DNA of 7,169 bases from Ktedonobacterales bacterium (GCA_013815535.1 JACDGC010000185.1:1-7169); one strand, 5' to 3'. Counted from the stretch's first letter, positions 1 through 5,925 are shown. Notes: a model not told the origin generated them from the sequence alone. A program made the numbers and translations.

Positions 1-569
1 TCGATGCCGGCGACTTTGGCCTCTTGCGCGTGATAATAGGTGATGTCGGTGGGGGCGATGTTGGCCAGCCCGCGCAGGATCTCGACTGCGCGCGGACCTT
101 GCAGGGCGATGAGCGCGGTGGCATCCGAGAGATTGGTGAGGGCCACATCCGCGTGACCCATCGCGTGCTGGCTGAACCATGCCCAGTCTTTTTCCAAGGT
201 TCCCGCGTTGACCACGACCATATAGCGCTCAGGATTGAGATGGTAGATCAACAGGTCATCGAGCGTGCCACCGCTTTCGCTGCAAATCTGGGTGTAGAGT
301 GCCTGGCCCTCTTCGAGCCGGGCGACGTTGTTGGGCACCAGTCCCTGCAAATAGTCCAGCGCACCTTTGCCCGTCACGATGAATTCGCCCATATGGCTGA
401 CATCAAAGAGGCCCGCCGCCGCGCGCACCGCGCGATGTTCATCCACGATGCCGCTATATTGCACGGGCATTTCCCACCCGCTGAAATCCACCATACGCGC
501 CCCCAGCGCGATGTGCTCGCCATAGAGCGGCGTGTGCCGCAAGGCCGGGGGAGCCGTCTCGTTCTGCAT
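1..569 (-). CDS. gcvT: Aminomethyltransferase, glycine cleavage T protein (N-terminal part, cut by window edge)
   Basis: GcvT takes the aminomethyl group from the lipoyl arm of the H protein and passes the methylene to tetrahydrofolate, releasing ammonia, in the cytoplasmic glycine cleavage system. Read on the minus strand, 189 codons are present. Family hallmarks follow in order: TPLY (residues 13-16), ARMVDFSGWEMPVQY (24-38), the DEHRAVR helix (43-49), FDVSHMGE (55-62), ALYTQI (90-95) and SGGTLDDLLIY (99-109). The last holds the conserved catalytic aspartate at the Asp-Asp pair 104-105. Two in-frame ATG codons stand side by side (572 and 569). GGAGG at 579-575 lies 2 nt from the first and 5 nt from the second, so 569 is preferred. 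Family members are about 360-370 residues, so roughly half is missing off the left edge. The gene is divergent from the propeller gene. gcvH/gcvP may follow outside the window, but that is not visible. Confidence 0.95.
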   Translation of the reverse strand, partial: MQNETAPPALRHTPLYGEHIALGARMVDFSGWEMPVQYSGIVDEHRAVRAAAGLFDVSHMGEFIVTGKGALDYLQGLVPNNVARLEEGQALYTQICSESGGTLDDLLIYHLNPERYMVVVNAGTLEKDWAWFSQHAMGHADVALTNLSDATALIALQGPRAVEILRGLANIAPTDITYYHAQEAKVAGI

Positions 570-609
570 CATTTCCTCCATAGCATCGCCGTTGATGCCT
601 CATGTACTT

Positions 610-639
610 ATTGTATAGATGCGCACGGTGTTTTGTCCA
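610..639 (-). promoter_or_regulatory. Candidate sigma-70-type promoter for gcvT
   Basis: On the minus strand, TGGACA (639-634, 5 of 6 to the -35 consensus) and TACAAT (615-610, 5 of 6 to the -10 consensus) are separated by 18 bp. Transcription would start near 603, leaving a leader of about 30 nt before the gcvT start. That leader is too short for a glycine riboswitch. This is a consensus match only. Confidence 0.5.
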
Positions 640-660
640 CACATAGCGGGCCGAGCCATG

Positions 661-669
661 TGTTACACT
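661..669 (+). promoter_or_regulatory. Possible extended -10 element for the propeller operon
   Basis: TGT-TACACT (661-669) matches an extended -10 (TGn followed by a TATAAT-like hexamer, 4 of 6). No good -35 lies 16-18 bp upstream, as an extended -10 promoter can tolerate. It would start transcription about 35-40 nt before the GTG at 713. The evidence is weak. Confidence 0.3.
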
Positions 670-712
670 GGGACGGGGTGGTGGGTGGCCCTGCGCAGTG
701 CGGTGAACAGCA

Positions 713-1888
713 GTGAAAGTAGCCAAGGCTATGGTCCCTAAGAAAAAACGCCCGCAGTCACCAGTGACCCGCTTCATCATTACGGCTGCGTTGCTGGTGC
801 TCGTGGTTATGACGGGTCTGGGCCTCAGCAAATACCATGCAGGTGGCTTGCGTTTGGGAACCTTCGCAGGCTTTCAGGCTAGGCATCTCATCTATGCCGC
901 GCAAGACAATGGCAAACTCGCGGTCTATGACATGGATGCCGGGCATCGGCTGGTCAAAACCATCACCCTCTTCACCAGCAGTGGCGCGGATATGCGGGGT
1001 GTCACCGCCGCCGCACCCACGCATCGCTTCTATGCCATGTATAACCTGAACAACGCCGGGCATCTGGTCGCGGTCGATCTGCTCACCGACCGCGTGCTGT
1101 GGGACCACGTCATGCACGTGCCGGGGATCGATCGCGGCAACATCACGCCCGACGGCAAGACGATCTATCTGCCCACCTGGGAAAACGATGACAACACGCC
1201 CTATGAGGTGGTGGTTGATGCCCTGGCAGGCACCGAGATAGGGCGCATCGCGCTGCCCGTCAAGAGCCACGACACCATCGTCAGCCTGGATGGCAAGTTC
1301 GTGTTGATGGAGACGAAATCGGCGACCGCCGCGATGTATGTCGCCGACACCAGCACGAACCAGATCGTCCAGACGATCAGTGGCTACTGTTGTGGTGGCG
1401 TTCTGGCACCCTTCGCCATCAATGGCAAGCACACGCTGGTGGTGAATGATGTCAATGACTACGCGGGTTTTCAGCTTGCCAGCATCACGACGGGCCGTGT
1501 CCTCGCGTCGGTGCCGTTCGTTGGCGAGCATGGCGGCAGTGGCCACGGCATCGCATGGACGCCCAATGAGCGCGAAGTGTGGGTCAACGACGGCGGCATC
1601 TCTGCGGTGCATGTCTATGACATGACCACCCAACCTCCCCAGCAAACGCATGTCGTCACCACCAGCCATGACGGTCCCCACTGGCTGACCTTCAGCATCG
1701 ACGGGCGCTATGCCTATGTCGCGGGTCGCAAGGGGCAGGGCGATGTCACCGATATCGTTGATACGGTCACCTATGCGCGCGTTGGCAGCTTGGTCCCCTC
1801 GGAGGATTTGCTGGAAGTCGATCTGCGTGGTGCCATCGTCACCCAGGTGGGCAATCAATTTGGCATCGGTCGTGTGACACAACCTTGA
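713..1888 (+). CDS. Membrane-anchored YVTN/WD-like seven-bladed beta-propeller protein
   Basis: The 391-residue protein has a basic N-terminus (KKKR at 10-13) and one hydrophobic segment at about residues 21-38 (FIITAALLVLVVMTGLGL). This fits a signal anchor with the rest outside the cytoplasm. The remainder is a run of about seven beta-propeller repeats recognisable by their turn/strand pattern: HLIYAAQDNGKLAVYD, GHLVAVDLLTDRVLW, ITPDGKTIYLPTW, VSLDGKFVLMET, FAINGKHTLVVNDV, WTPNEREVWVNDGG and FSIDGRYAYVAGRKG. The S/T-x-DGK-x-x-Y/V turns are typical of YVTN/cytochrome-D1-like propellers. No haem motif or catalytic signature is seen, so a binding or scaffold role is more likely than an enzyme, though this is inferred. 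A Cys-Cys pair sits at residues 226-227. The start is GTG at 713, just after a stop at 704-706. ATG at 731 (residue 7, weak AAGG upstream) is an alternative that keeps the anchor. It is probably the first gene of an operon with the next two. Confidence 0.8.
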   Translation: MKVAKAMVPKKKRPQSPVTRFIITAALLVLVVMTGLGLSKYHAGGLRLGTFAGFQARHLIYAAQDNGKLAVYDMDAGHRLVKTITLFTSSGADMRGVTAAAPTHRFYAMYNLNNAGHLVAVDLLTDRVLWDHVMHVPGIDRGNITPDGKTIYLPTWENDDNTPYEVVVDALAGTEIGRIALPVKSHDTIVSLDGKFVLMETKSATAAMYVADTSTNQIVQTISGYCCGGVLAPFAINGKHTLVVNDVNDYAGFQLASITTGRVLASVPFVGEHGGSGHGIAWTPNEREVWVNDGGISAVHVYDMTTQPPQQTHVVTTSHDGPHWLTFSIDGRYAYVAGRKGQGDVTDIVDTVTYARVGSLVPSEDLLEVDLRGAIVTQVGNQFGIGRVTQP

Positions 1889-1901
1889 GAGCGCTCTGCC
1901 G

Positions 1902-1907
1902 AAAGGA
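1902..1907 (+). promoter_or_regulatory. Ribosome binding site for the 1917 gene
   Basis: AAAGGA lies 9 nt before ATG 1917, within the 28-bp gap after the propeller gene. It supports the chosen start and independent translation initiation in the operon. Confidence 0.6.
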
Positions 1908-1916
1908 CGATTCTGC

Positions 1917-2663
1917 ATGTTTCCCATCGCGCATGCGTATCTGATGGAACGCATCTTCGCCAATCCTACCTCCGCGCATTATCTTGGCTGTGTCTGGCCC
2001 GACATGCTCTTCGATGGTCCGCTGACGCATCACCAGACGCACCGCGAGGGTCTGGCGCTCCTGGACTTCGCCCGCACCGACGCGCCAGAGATTCTGCCCT
2101 TCGTGCGCGCGGCGCTGACGCACATGGCCGAACCACACGGCTTCGATTGGTATAGCGATGAGGGCTATGAGCCAGGGGCCGAGCGCGGCTATGCCTTCGA
2201 GCGGGCACGCCCCTTCGTGGCAGATGTCGTAGCCGCGACAGGGGTGGACCCCGAGCTCGGCTGGTGGAAGGCGCACAACTTCACCGAGATGAGCTTCGAG
2301 GTGGGGCTCGGGCGTGTCTATCCCCACCTGGGCCGCGCGGTGGCGGACGCCTGTGGCGATGCCGCGTTGGTGCGGATGGTGACGGCACCACTCGCCCGTC
2401 ACTTCGGCGTTCCCGCCGACGCGTTGGCGGCGAACATCACCAACTTCCCCAAATCCGTCGCTCTCGTGGACCCCACCAGCGAAGCACTCTCTGAAGCCTA
2501 TACGCTGCAATTGGAGTTCAAGCATGGGGTGAAATCCCCCAACGTCGCCGCGATGGCGAACATCATCGACCGCCTATGGGGGGCCATCGCGCCCGACCGC
2601 GATGCCTTCCTGGCCTTTGCCGTGCGTGAGGTCGCGGCGATGCTGGCAGGGATGGCGGATTGA
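1917..2663 (+). CDS. Putative metal-dependent hydrolase resembling the zinc-dependent phospholipase C group; function unproven
   Basis: The protein has 248 residues, no signal peptide and no membrane segment, so it is probably cytoplasmic. Its layout resembles bacterial proteins annotated as zinc-dependent phospholipase C-like. It has an N-terminal FPIAHAYL (His6), then LGCVWPDMLFD (22-33, Asp29), then THHQTH (37-42) and HM at 69-70. A helix KAHNFTEMSFE (118-128) gives H120-x3-E124-x3-E128. Together His6, Asp29, His38/His42, His69, His120 and Glu124 could form a multi-metal site. The C-terminal third is helical and lacks obvious motifs. The resemblance is from recalled pattern, not a search, so the substrate and even hydrolase activity are inferred. 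The start is supported by AAAGGA 9 nt upstream. It lies between the propeller gene (28-bp gap) and the PPOX gene (45-bp gap), so it is probably co-transcribed. No acidic nucleotidase or HD-domain (HD...D) pattern was seen. Confidence 0.6.
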   Translation: MFPIAHAYLMERIFANPTSAHYLGCVWPDMLFDGPLTHHQTHREGLALLDFARTDAPEILPFVRAALTHMAEPHGFDWYSDEGYEPGAERGYAFERARPFVADVVAATGVDPELGWWKAHNFTEMSFEVGLGRVYPHLGRAVADACGDAALVRMVTAPLARHFGVPADALAANITNFPKSVALVDPTSEALSEAYTLQLEFKHGVKSPNVAAMANIIDRLWGAIAPDRDAFLAFAVREVAAMLAGMAD

Positions 2664-2693
2664 GTGCCCAGCTACGCAAATACATCATCCCCC

Positions 2694-2700
2694 AAGGAGA
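2694..2700 (+). promoter_or_regulatory. Ribosome binding site that sets the PPOX gene start at 2709
   Basis: AAGGAGA is a strong Shine-Dalgarno, with GGAG ending 9 nt before ATG 2709. It argues against the upstream in-frame GTG at 2664, which directly follows the previous stop and would add 15 residues unlike the family. Confidence 0.75.
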
Positions 2701-2708
2701 TTACATCC

Positions 2709-3140
2709 ATGTCATCACCCGATGCGCCCATGGCGCTGCCTGAATCGCTGTTACGCTTGCTGAAGCAGACCGCTTATTGCCATATCTCTACGCTGATGCC
2801 GGATGGGTCGCCCCACATTTCCCTCACCTGGGTCGATACCGATGGGCAGCACATCCTTATCAACACGGTGGAGGGCTACCAAAAACTACGCAACGTCCAG
2901 CGCGATCCACGGGTGGCCTTGAACATCGCGTACCCGTCGAATCCTGCATTTGCCATTGGTCTGCGCGGGCGCGTCATCGAGATTACCACCGAAGGGGCGG
3001 TGGAGCAGATCCAGCAATTCGCCCAAAAATATTTGGGCCGCGCGTACCCTGCCAGCGGCTTGCAGCGCCAGCGCGTCTCACTCAAAATCGCTGTCGAGCA
3101 CATCAACAAAATGCCAGATCGCGCCAATGCCCCCCGCTGA
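2709..3140 (+). CDS. PPOX-class (pyridoxamine-phosphate-oxidase-fold) oxidoreductase, probably F420-dependent
   Basis: This 143-residue protein has the small split-barrel PPOX fold. Such proteins bind FMN, haem or F420 and reduce or oxidise small substrates in the cytoplasm, usually as dimers. Family features in order are CHISTLMPDGSPHISLTWVD (24-43), INT (51-53), GYQKLRNVQRDPRVAL (56-71), PSNP (76-79) and RGRVIEIT (86-93). The LPDGSPH..WVD opening and K-x-RN-x-x-RDPRVAL stretch are typical of the F420-dependent (FDOR-B) branch, where basic residues (here around Lys59 and Arg61) contact the cofactor phosphate. Length matches the usual 130-150. F420 use is inferred from this resemblance, and FMN cannot be excluded. 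It is the last gene of the probable three-gene operon. A 9-bp hairpin begins 13 nt after its stop. Confidence 0.85.
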   Translation: MSSPDAPMALPESLLRLLKQTAYCHISTLMPDGSPHISLTWVDTDGQHILINTVEGYQKLRNVQRDPRVALNIAYPSNPAFAIGLRGRVIEITTEGAVEQIQQFAQKYLGRAYPASGLQRQRVSLKIAVEHINKMPDRANAPR

Positions 3141-3152
3141 TGACCATTTGAT

Positions 3153-3177
3153 CGCCTCCAGTTTCATGCTGGAGGCG
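3153..3177 (+). terminator. Perfect 9-bp hairpin after the PPOX gene, possible terminator
   Basis: CGCCTCCAG (3153-3161) and CTGGAGGCG (3169-3177) are exact reverse complements around a 7-nt loop. The hairpin lies 13 nt after the PPOX stop in a convergent gap, the usual place for a terminator. The 3' side (CTGTCTTG) is only mildly T-rich, so it may pause transcription or protect the mRNA 3' end. The opposite strand also lacks a clean T-run. Confidence 0.5.
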
Positions 3178-3385
3178 CTGTCTTGCCTCATCCATATTCC
3201 AGAGAATCGGCTATTCGCCACAGGTAAGGCATTGAAAGAGACGGACGCCGACAAACTATTCTTTATCGTCGTCACCGAAAGAAAAATTGCGGGATCCTGG
3301 TCGTGCGAGATGGCAGATATCACACTCACTCGGCATCTCGGTATATGGCGAGAACTGCTGCGGCCAAGCGAAATAACGAAATGGG
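3178..3385. other. Lower-G+C convergent intergenic stretch, no convincing gene
   Basis: This is the longest gap in the window. Positions 3181-3360 are about 49% G+C, against about 63% in the flanking coding line sampled. A plus-strand reading frame is open from 3127 to the stop at 3433-3435. It would give at most 102 residues, or 89 from ATG 3166 (motifs LIHIPENRLFATGKALKET and DKLFFIVVTERKIAGSW). It overlaps both flanking genes, has no Shine-Dalgarno, and its inner ATG lies in the hairpin loop. It may be a remnant of a lost gene or an orphan small gene. I do not recognise it. Confidence 0.4.
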
Positions 3386-4120
3386 CTAGCCACGAAACAC
3401 GCTCTCCTCTCCATCCGCAGATGGGGAGGTGTTAGGGGTGGCGCCGCCCACCAGCGCGTCGAAACCCGCAGTCAAGAGCCGCCGCCCTTCCGCCAGCACC
3501 GCCGCGATCTCACCCTCCACCGGGGTATGCGAAAAAAGATGGAGCGCGATGACGCCGTTCCACGCGCCCCACAGGAAGCGTGCCGCGCGGGGCGCATCGA
3601 TGGCCGGTGTTTGCCCCACCCCAACCATCTGACTTACGATGCCCGTCAGACGCGCGATCAACATCTCCACCTGCGCGTCGATGCGCGCCCGTCGCTCTGC
3701 TGCTGGGCCAGCTACCCCGCTCATATCCTCCTGCGCGAAGGCCATCAGCCGAAAGGCCCGGGGATGGTCCAAGGCAAAGCGCAGATAGGCGTCACCCAGC
3801 GCGATCAGGCGTTCGCGGGGCGTCAATTCTGGGGCCAGGGCCGCCGTCTCATAGGCATCTAGTTGGGCGACGGCACGCTCCATCACCGCCAGATACAGGT
3901 CGTCCTTGCCCGCGAAGTGAAAATAGATCGACCCCACCGCGACATCCGCCGCCTCTGCGATCGCTTCCAGCGTGGTTGGCGCGTAGCCGTGCTCCAAGAA
4001 TTGCTGCTCGGCGGCCTCGATAATCGCTTGGGCGGTGCGGGCCTTGCGCCGCTGGGTGCGGTTGGGCAGCGCCGCATCGTGGGGGAGTGTCTTCATTGCT
4101 GGTGTCGCCTCATCACGCAT
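3386..4120 (-). CDS. TetR/AcrR-family transcriptional regulator
   Basis: This is a 244-residue DNA-binding repressor of the TetR type. The N-terminal domain starts at about residue 23 (RRKARTAQAIIEAAEQQFLE). The recognition helix-turn-helix is at 49-79, reading TTLEAIAEAADVAVGSIYFHF followed by GKDDLYLAV, the classic TetR signature. The C-terminal helical domain (about 85-230) has the ligand-pocket/dimer pattern, including LGDAYLRFALDHPRAFRLM and ARFLWGAWNGVIALHLF. ATG 4120 is used here. ATG 4096 (residue 9), with GAGG about 11 nt upstream, is a credible alternative that keeps the whole DNA-binding domain. The gene is divergent from the SDR/hydrolase pair. An 18-bp inverted repeat lies between them, so it probably represses that pair and itself. 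The inducer is unknown. The protein-poor tail (ATPNTSPSADGEESVFRG) appears disordered. Confidence 0.93.
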   Translation of the reverse strand: MRDEATPAMKTLPHDAALPNRTQRRKARTAQAIIEAAEQQFLEHGYAPTTLEAIAEAADVAVGSIYFHFAGKDDLYLAVMERAVAQLDAYETAALAPELTPRERLIALGDAYLRFALDHPRAFRLMAFAQEDMSGVAGPAAERRARIDAQVEMLIARLTGIVSQMVGVGQTPAIDAPRAARFLWGAWNGVIALHLFSHTPVEGEIAAVLAEGRRLLTAGFDALVGGATPNTSPSADGEESVFRG

Positions 4121-4128
4121 CTCGCCTC

Positions 4129-4134
4129 ATTCTA
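4129..4134 (-). promoter_or_regulatory. Candidate -10 element for the TetR gene
   Basis: TAGAAT on the minus strand (4134-4129) is 5 of 6 to the -10 consensus. The -35 zone 16-18 bp upstream has only a weak match (ATTTCA, 4156-4151) and lies inside the inverted repeat at 4149-4166. Transcription would begin at about 4122, making a start at 4120 nearly leaderless or favouring ATG 4096. Confidence 0.4.
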
Positions 4135-4148
4135 TCACACCGCGCATG

Positions 4149-4166
4149 CCTGAAATATGGTTCAGG
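4149..4166. promoter_or_regulatory. Probable TetR operator, perfect inverted repeat
   Basis: CCTGAA (4149-4154), a 6-bp spacer (ATATGG) and TTCAGG (4161-4166) form a perfect 6+6 inverted repeat of 18 bp, within the size range of TetR operators. It ends 1 bp before the SDR promoter's -35 and covers the -35 zone of the TetR gene. A dimer bound here would block both. Binding is inferred from position and symmetry. Confidence 0.6.
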
Positions 4167-4167
4167 A

Positions 4168-4196
4168 TTGAGCGCCATTGCAAAACATGCTAGAAT
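4168..4196 (+). promoter_or_regulatory. Sigma-70-type promoter for the SDR/hydrolase operon
   Basis: TTGAGC (4168-4173, 4 of 6) and TAGAAT (4191-4196, 5 of 6) are separated by exactly 17 bp. Initiation would be near 4203, giving a leader of about 35 nt to ATG 4238. It sits directly downstream of the inverted repeat. Confidence 0.55.
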
Positions 4197-4237
4197 GTGC
4201 CCAGCGACACCATTTTTGTACAGCGGGGTACTGTGGT

Positions 4238-5035
4238 ATGGCCTATTCTCTGGAAGGCAAGGTCGTCCTCATCACGGGCGCGGCGGGTGGTTTTGGCGCG
4301 GCCATGATTCGCCAGTTTTTGCAGGCGGGCAGCCGCCTCGTCCTGGCTGATCTCGCCCAGGATGCGCTGAGCGCACGGGTGGCGGGCATTGTGAAAGCGG
4401 CCCAACTCGAACCACGAATGGGGCAGATCCTGGGGTATATCGGCGCTGACCTCGCCAGCGATGCGGGCTGTGCGGCGGTGCATGCACAGACGGTCGCCAT
4501 CACGCCCCACATCGGCATGCTGGTGAATAACGCGGGCATCGCGATGTCGGGTCACTTCACCGACATGCCCCAAGCGCAATGGGAGCAGTTGATGGCGATC
4601 AACCTGTTGGCACCCATGCGGCTTACGTATCGTTTCTTGCCAGCGATGATGGCGCGCCGCAGCGGTTACATCGTCAATATCTCGTCACTGGCGGGCATCG
4701 CGGGCACGCCGATGATCGTTCCCTATAGCACCGCCAAGTTTGGGCTACGTGGTTTTGGCGAGGCCTTGGCGAATGAGCTGGCCCCCTACCACATCAACAC
4801 TACCAACCTCTATCCCTTTTTTGCCCGCACCGCCATTTTGGAATCTCCTCACTACGGCGCGGCCCCGCGCACGCAGTTGCCCGACCGCATCCTCTATAGC
4901 CCCGATTTCGTGATAGAACAATTACTGCGTGGGATTCGCCGCCGCCGTCGCGAAGTCTTCCCGGGTGCCGTGCCGCGCGTGGCCTATTGGTTGCGCCGTT
5001 TCGCCCCCTTTGCCCTCCCCAAAATGGCGGCCTAG
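4238..5035 (+). CDS. Short-chain dehydrogenase/reductase (SDR), classical type
   Basis: The 265-residue enzyme should oxidise or reduce an alcohol/ketone with NAD(H) in the cytoplasm. The Rossmann motif TGAAGGFG (13-20) is intact. Asp38 at the end of the second strand (LVLAD) favours NAD over NADP. NNAG is at 97-100. The catalytic set is Asn122, Ser150 (in IVNISSLAG), Tyr163 and Lys167 (YSTAK). The tail (about 230-265) is basic and hydrophobic (RRRRREVFPG, then VAYWLRRFAPFAL). SDRs acting on lipophilic substrates often have such a tail, which may associate with membrane. ATG 4238 begins the usual MAYSLEGKVVLITG. The frame is open further upstream (TTG at 4178), but that would start before the promoter's -10. 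The Shine-Dalgarno is weak (GGGG, about 10 nt upstream). It is co-transcribed with the hydrolase 19 bp downstream. The substrate is not readable. Confidence 0.92.
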   Translation: MAYSLEGKVVLITGAAGGFGAAMIRQFLQAGSRLVLADLAQDALSARVAGIVKAAQLEPRMGQILGYIGADLASDAGCAAVHAQTVAITPHIGMLVNNAGIAMSGHFTDMPQAQWEQLMAINLLAPMRLTYRFLPAMMARRSGYIVNISSLAGIAGTPMIVPYSTAKFGLRGFGEALANELAPYHINTTNLYPFFARTAILESPHYGAAPRTQLPDRILYSPDFVIEQLLRGIRRRRREVFPGAVPRVAYWLRRFAPFALPKMAA

Positions 5036-5040
5036 CTCAC

Positions 5041-5047
5041 AGAGGAG
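5041..5047 (+). promoter_or_regulatory. Ribosome binding site for the alpha/beta hydrolase
   Basis: AGAGGAG lies 7 nt before ATG 5055, inside the 19-bp gap after the SDR stop. It fixes the hydrolase start at 5055 and not within the SDR gene (an upstream in-frame start exists at 4929). Confidence 0.75.
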
Positions 5048-5054
5048 TGATCGC

Positions 5055-5894
5055 ATGCAATTCAACACGCCCCACTTCGTTTCGGTCGCTGGGCGCAAGA
5101 TCGCCTATGAAGAAGTCGCACCTGCCGCGCCCCAAGGCACCATCTTGTTGCTGACCGGGTTAGCCGCCAAGCGCCAGGGCTGGCACCGCCAGATGGCTGC
5201 CTTTGGCGAACACTACCGCACCATCGCCATCGATCACCGCGATGTGGGGGATAGCGATCTGGCGACCGCCCTCTACGCCACGACTGACCAGGCCGAAGAT
5301 GCCGCCGCCGTGTTGCGTGCGCTGGGCGTCGCGCGCGCTTTCGTCGTTGGCATCTCGATGGGGGGCTTCATCGCGCTGGAACTGACGTTGCGTCACCCCG
5401 AAATGGTCGAGCGGCTGGTGCTGACCGCCACCAGCGCGGGCGGCAAAACCCATGTGGGGGCGGGGCCACGCATCCAGGCGATGCTGCTGATGCCTCGGTT
5501 GGGCCGCCGTGACGCGGGGAAGATCGCCAAACAGACCTATAACCTCATTATGGCCCCTGGCTACTGCGCCGCTCATCCGGATGAGTGGGAGGACATCGCC
5601 GAGATCGCCCGCCATCGCCCCCAATCCGCGCAAGCCTATCGTCGCCAGTTGCAGGCGTGCCTGAAGCACGACGCGGCGGCACGCTTGGGGCAGATCGCCG
5701 TGCCAACGCTGGTGATCCATGGCGAGGTCGATCCGCTGATTCCCGTTGCGAATGGTCGCTACCTGGCTGAGCATATCCCCGGCGCGCGGCTGATTTTGTA
5801 TCCCAACACGGGGCACATCCCCATCGTCGAGCGTGCCGCTGACTATAACCAGGCCGTGCTGGCCTTCTTGGCTGAGGCACCTGCCCTGGTCTAG
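5055..5894 (+). CDS. Alpha/beta-fold hydrolase (esterase/lipase-like)
   Basis: This 279-residue protein has the complete alpha/beta-hydrolase plan. The oxyanion/strand-3 region is LLLTGLAAKRQGW (31-43), followed by IAIDHRDVGDSD (57-68). The nucleophile elbow is GISMGG, with Ser101. Asp226 lies in HGEVDPLIP (222-230) and His254 in NTGHIPIVE (251-259), completing the Ser-Asp-His triad. A helical cap lies between about 130 and 205. The family's HG oxyanion motif is replaced by TG at residues 34-35. No signal peptide is seen, so it is cytoplasmic. Length is normal for the family. Family members hydrolyse esters, lactones, epoxides or C-C bonds, and this sequence does not choose among them. It is the second gene of the SDR operon, so it probably acts before or after the dehydrogenase on the same compound (inferred). 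It ends 31 bp from the convergent lipoprotein gene, with no clear terminator between. Confidence 0.92.
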   Translation: MQFNTPHFVSVAGRKIAYEEVAPAAPQGTILLLTGLAAKRQGWHRQMAAFGEHYRTIAIDHRDVGDSDLATALYATTDQAEDAAAVLRALGVARAFVVGISMGGFIALELTLRHPEMVERLVLTATSAGGKTHVGAGPRIQAMLLMPRLGRRDAGKIAKQTYNLIMAPGYCAAHPDEWEDIAEIARHRPQSAQAYRRQLQACLKHDAAARLGQIAVPTLVIHGEVDPLIPVANGRYLAEHIPGARLILYPNTGHIPIVERAADYNQAVLAFLAEAPALV

Positions 5895-5925
5895 GTGCTT
5901 ACATGGGGGATCTCATCTCAGCGGC

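Noticed and set aside
24..716. Long plus-strand open frame of 230 codons
   Set aside because: It is antisense to gcvT, whose minus-strand translation shows unmistakable family motifs, and it has no protein-like features of its own.
758..1963. Minus-strand open frame of about 400 codons opposite the propeller gene
   Set aside because: High-G+C shadow frame. The translation lacks domains or strand periodicity, while the plus strand shows regular propeller repeats.
1839..2525. Minus-strand open frame opposite the metalloprotein gene
   Set aside because: Shadow frame. The plus-strand gene has a Shine-Dalgarno, operon spacing and a recognisable His/Glu pattern.
4216..4237. GTAC / ACAG...CTGT symmetry just before the SDR start as a second operator
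   Set aside because: The arms are only 4 bp and imperfectly nested, which is expected by chance. The 4149-4166 repeat is far stronger.
5895..5925. Terminator between the convergent hydrolase and lipoprotein genes
   Set aside because: No stem of more than a few base pairs and no T-run on either strand in these 31 bp.
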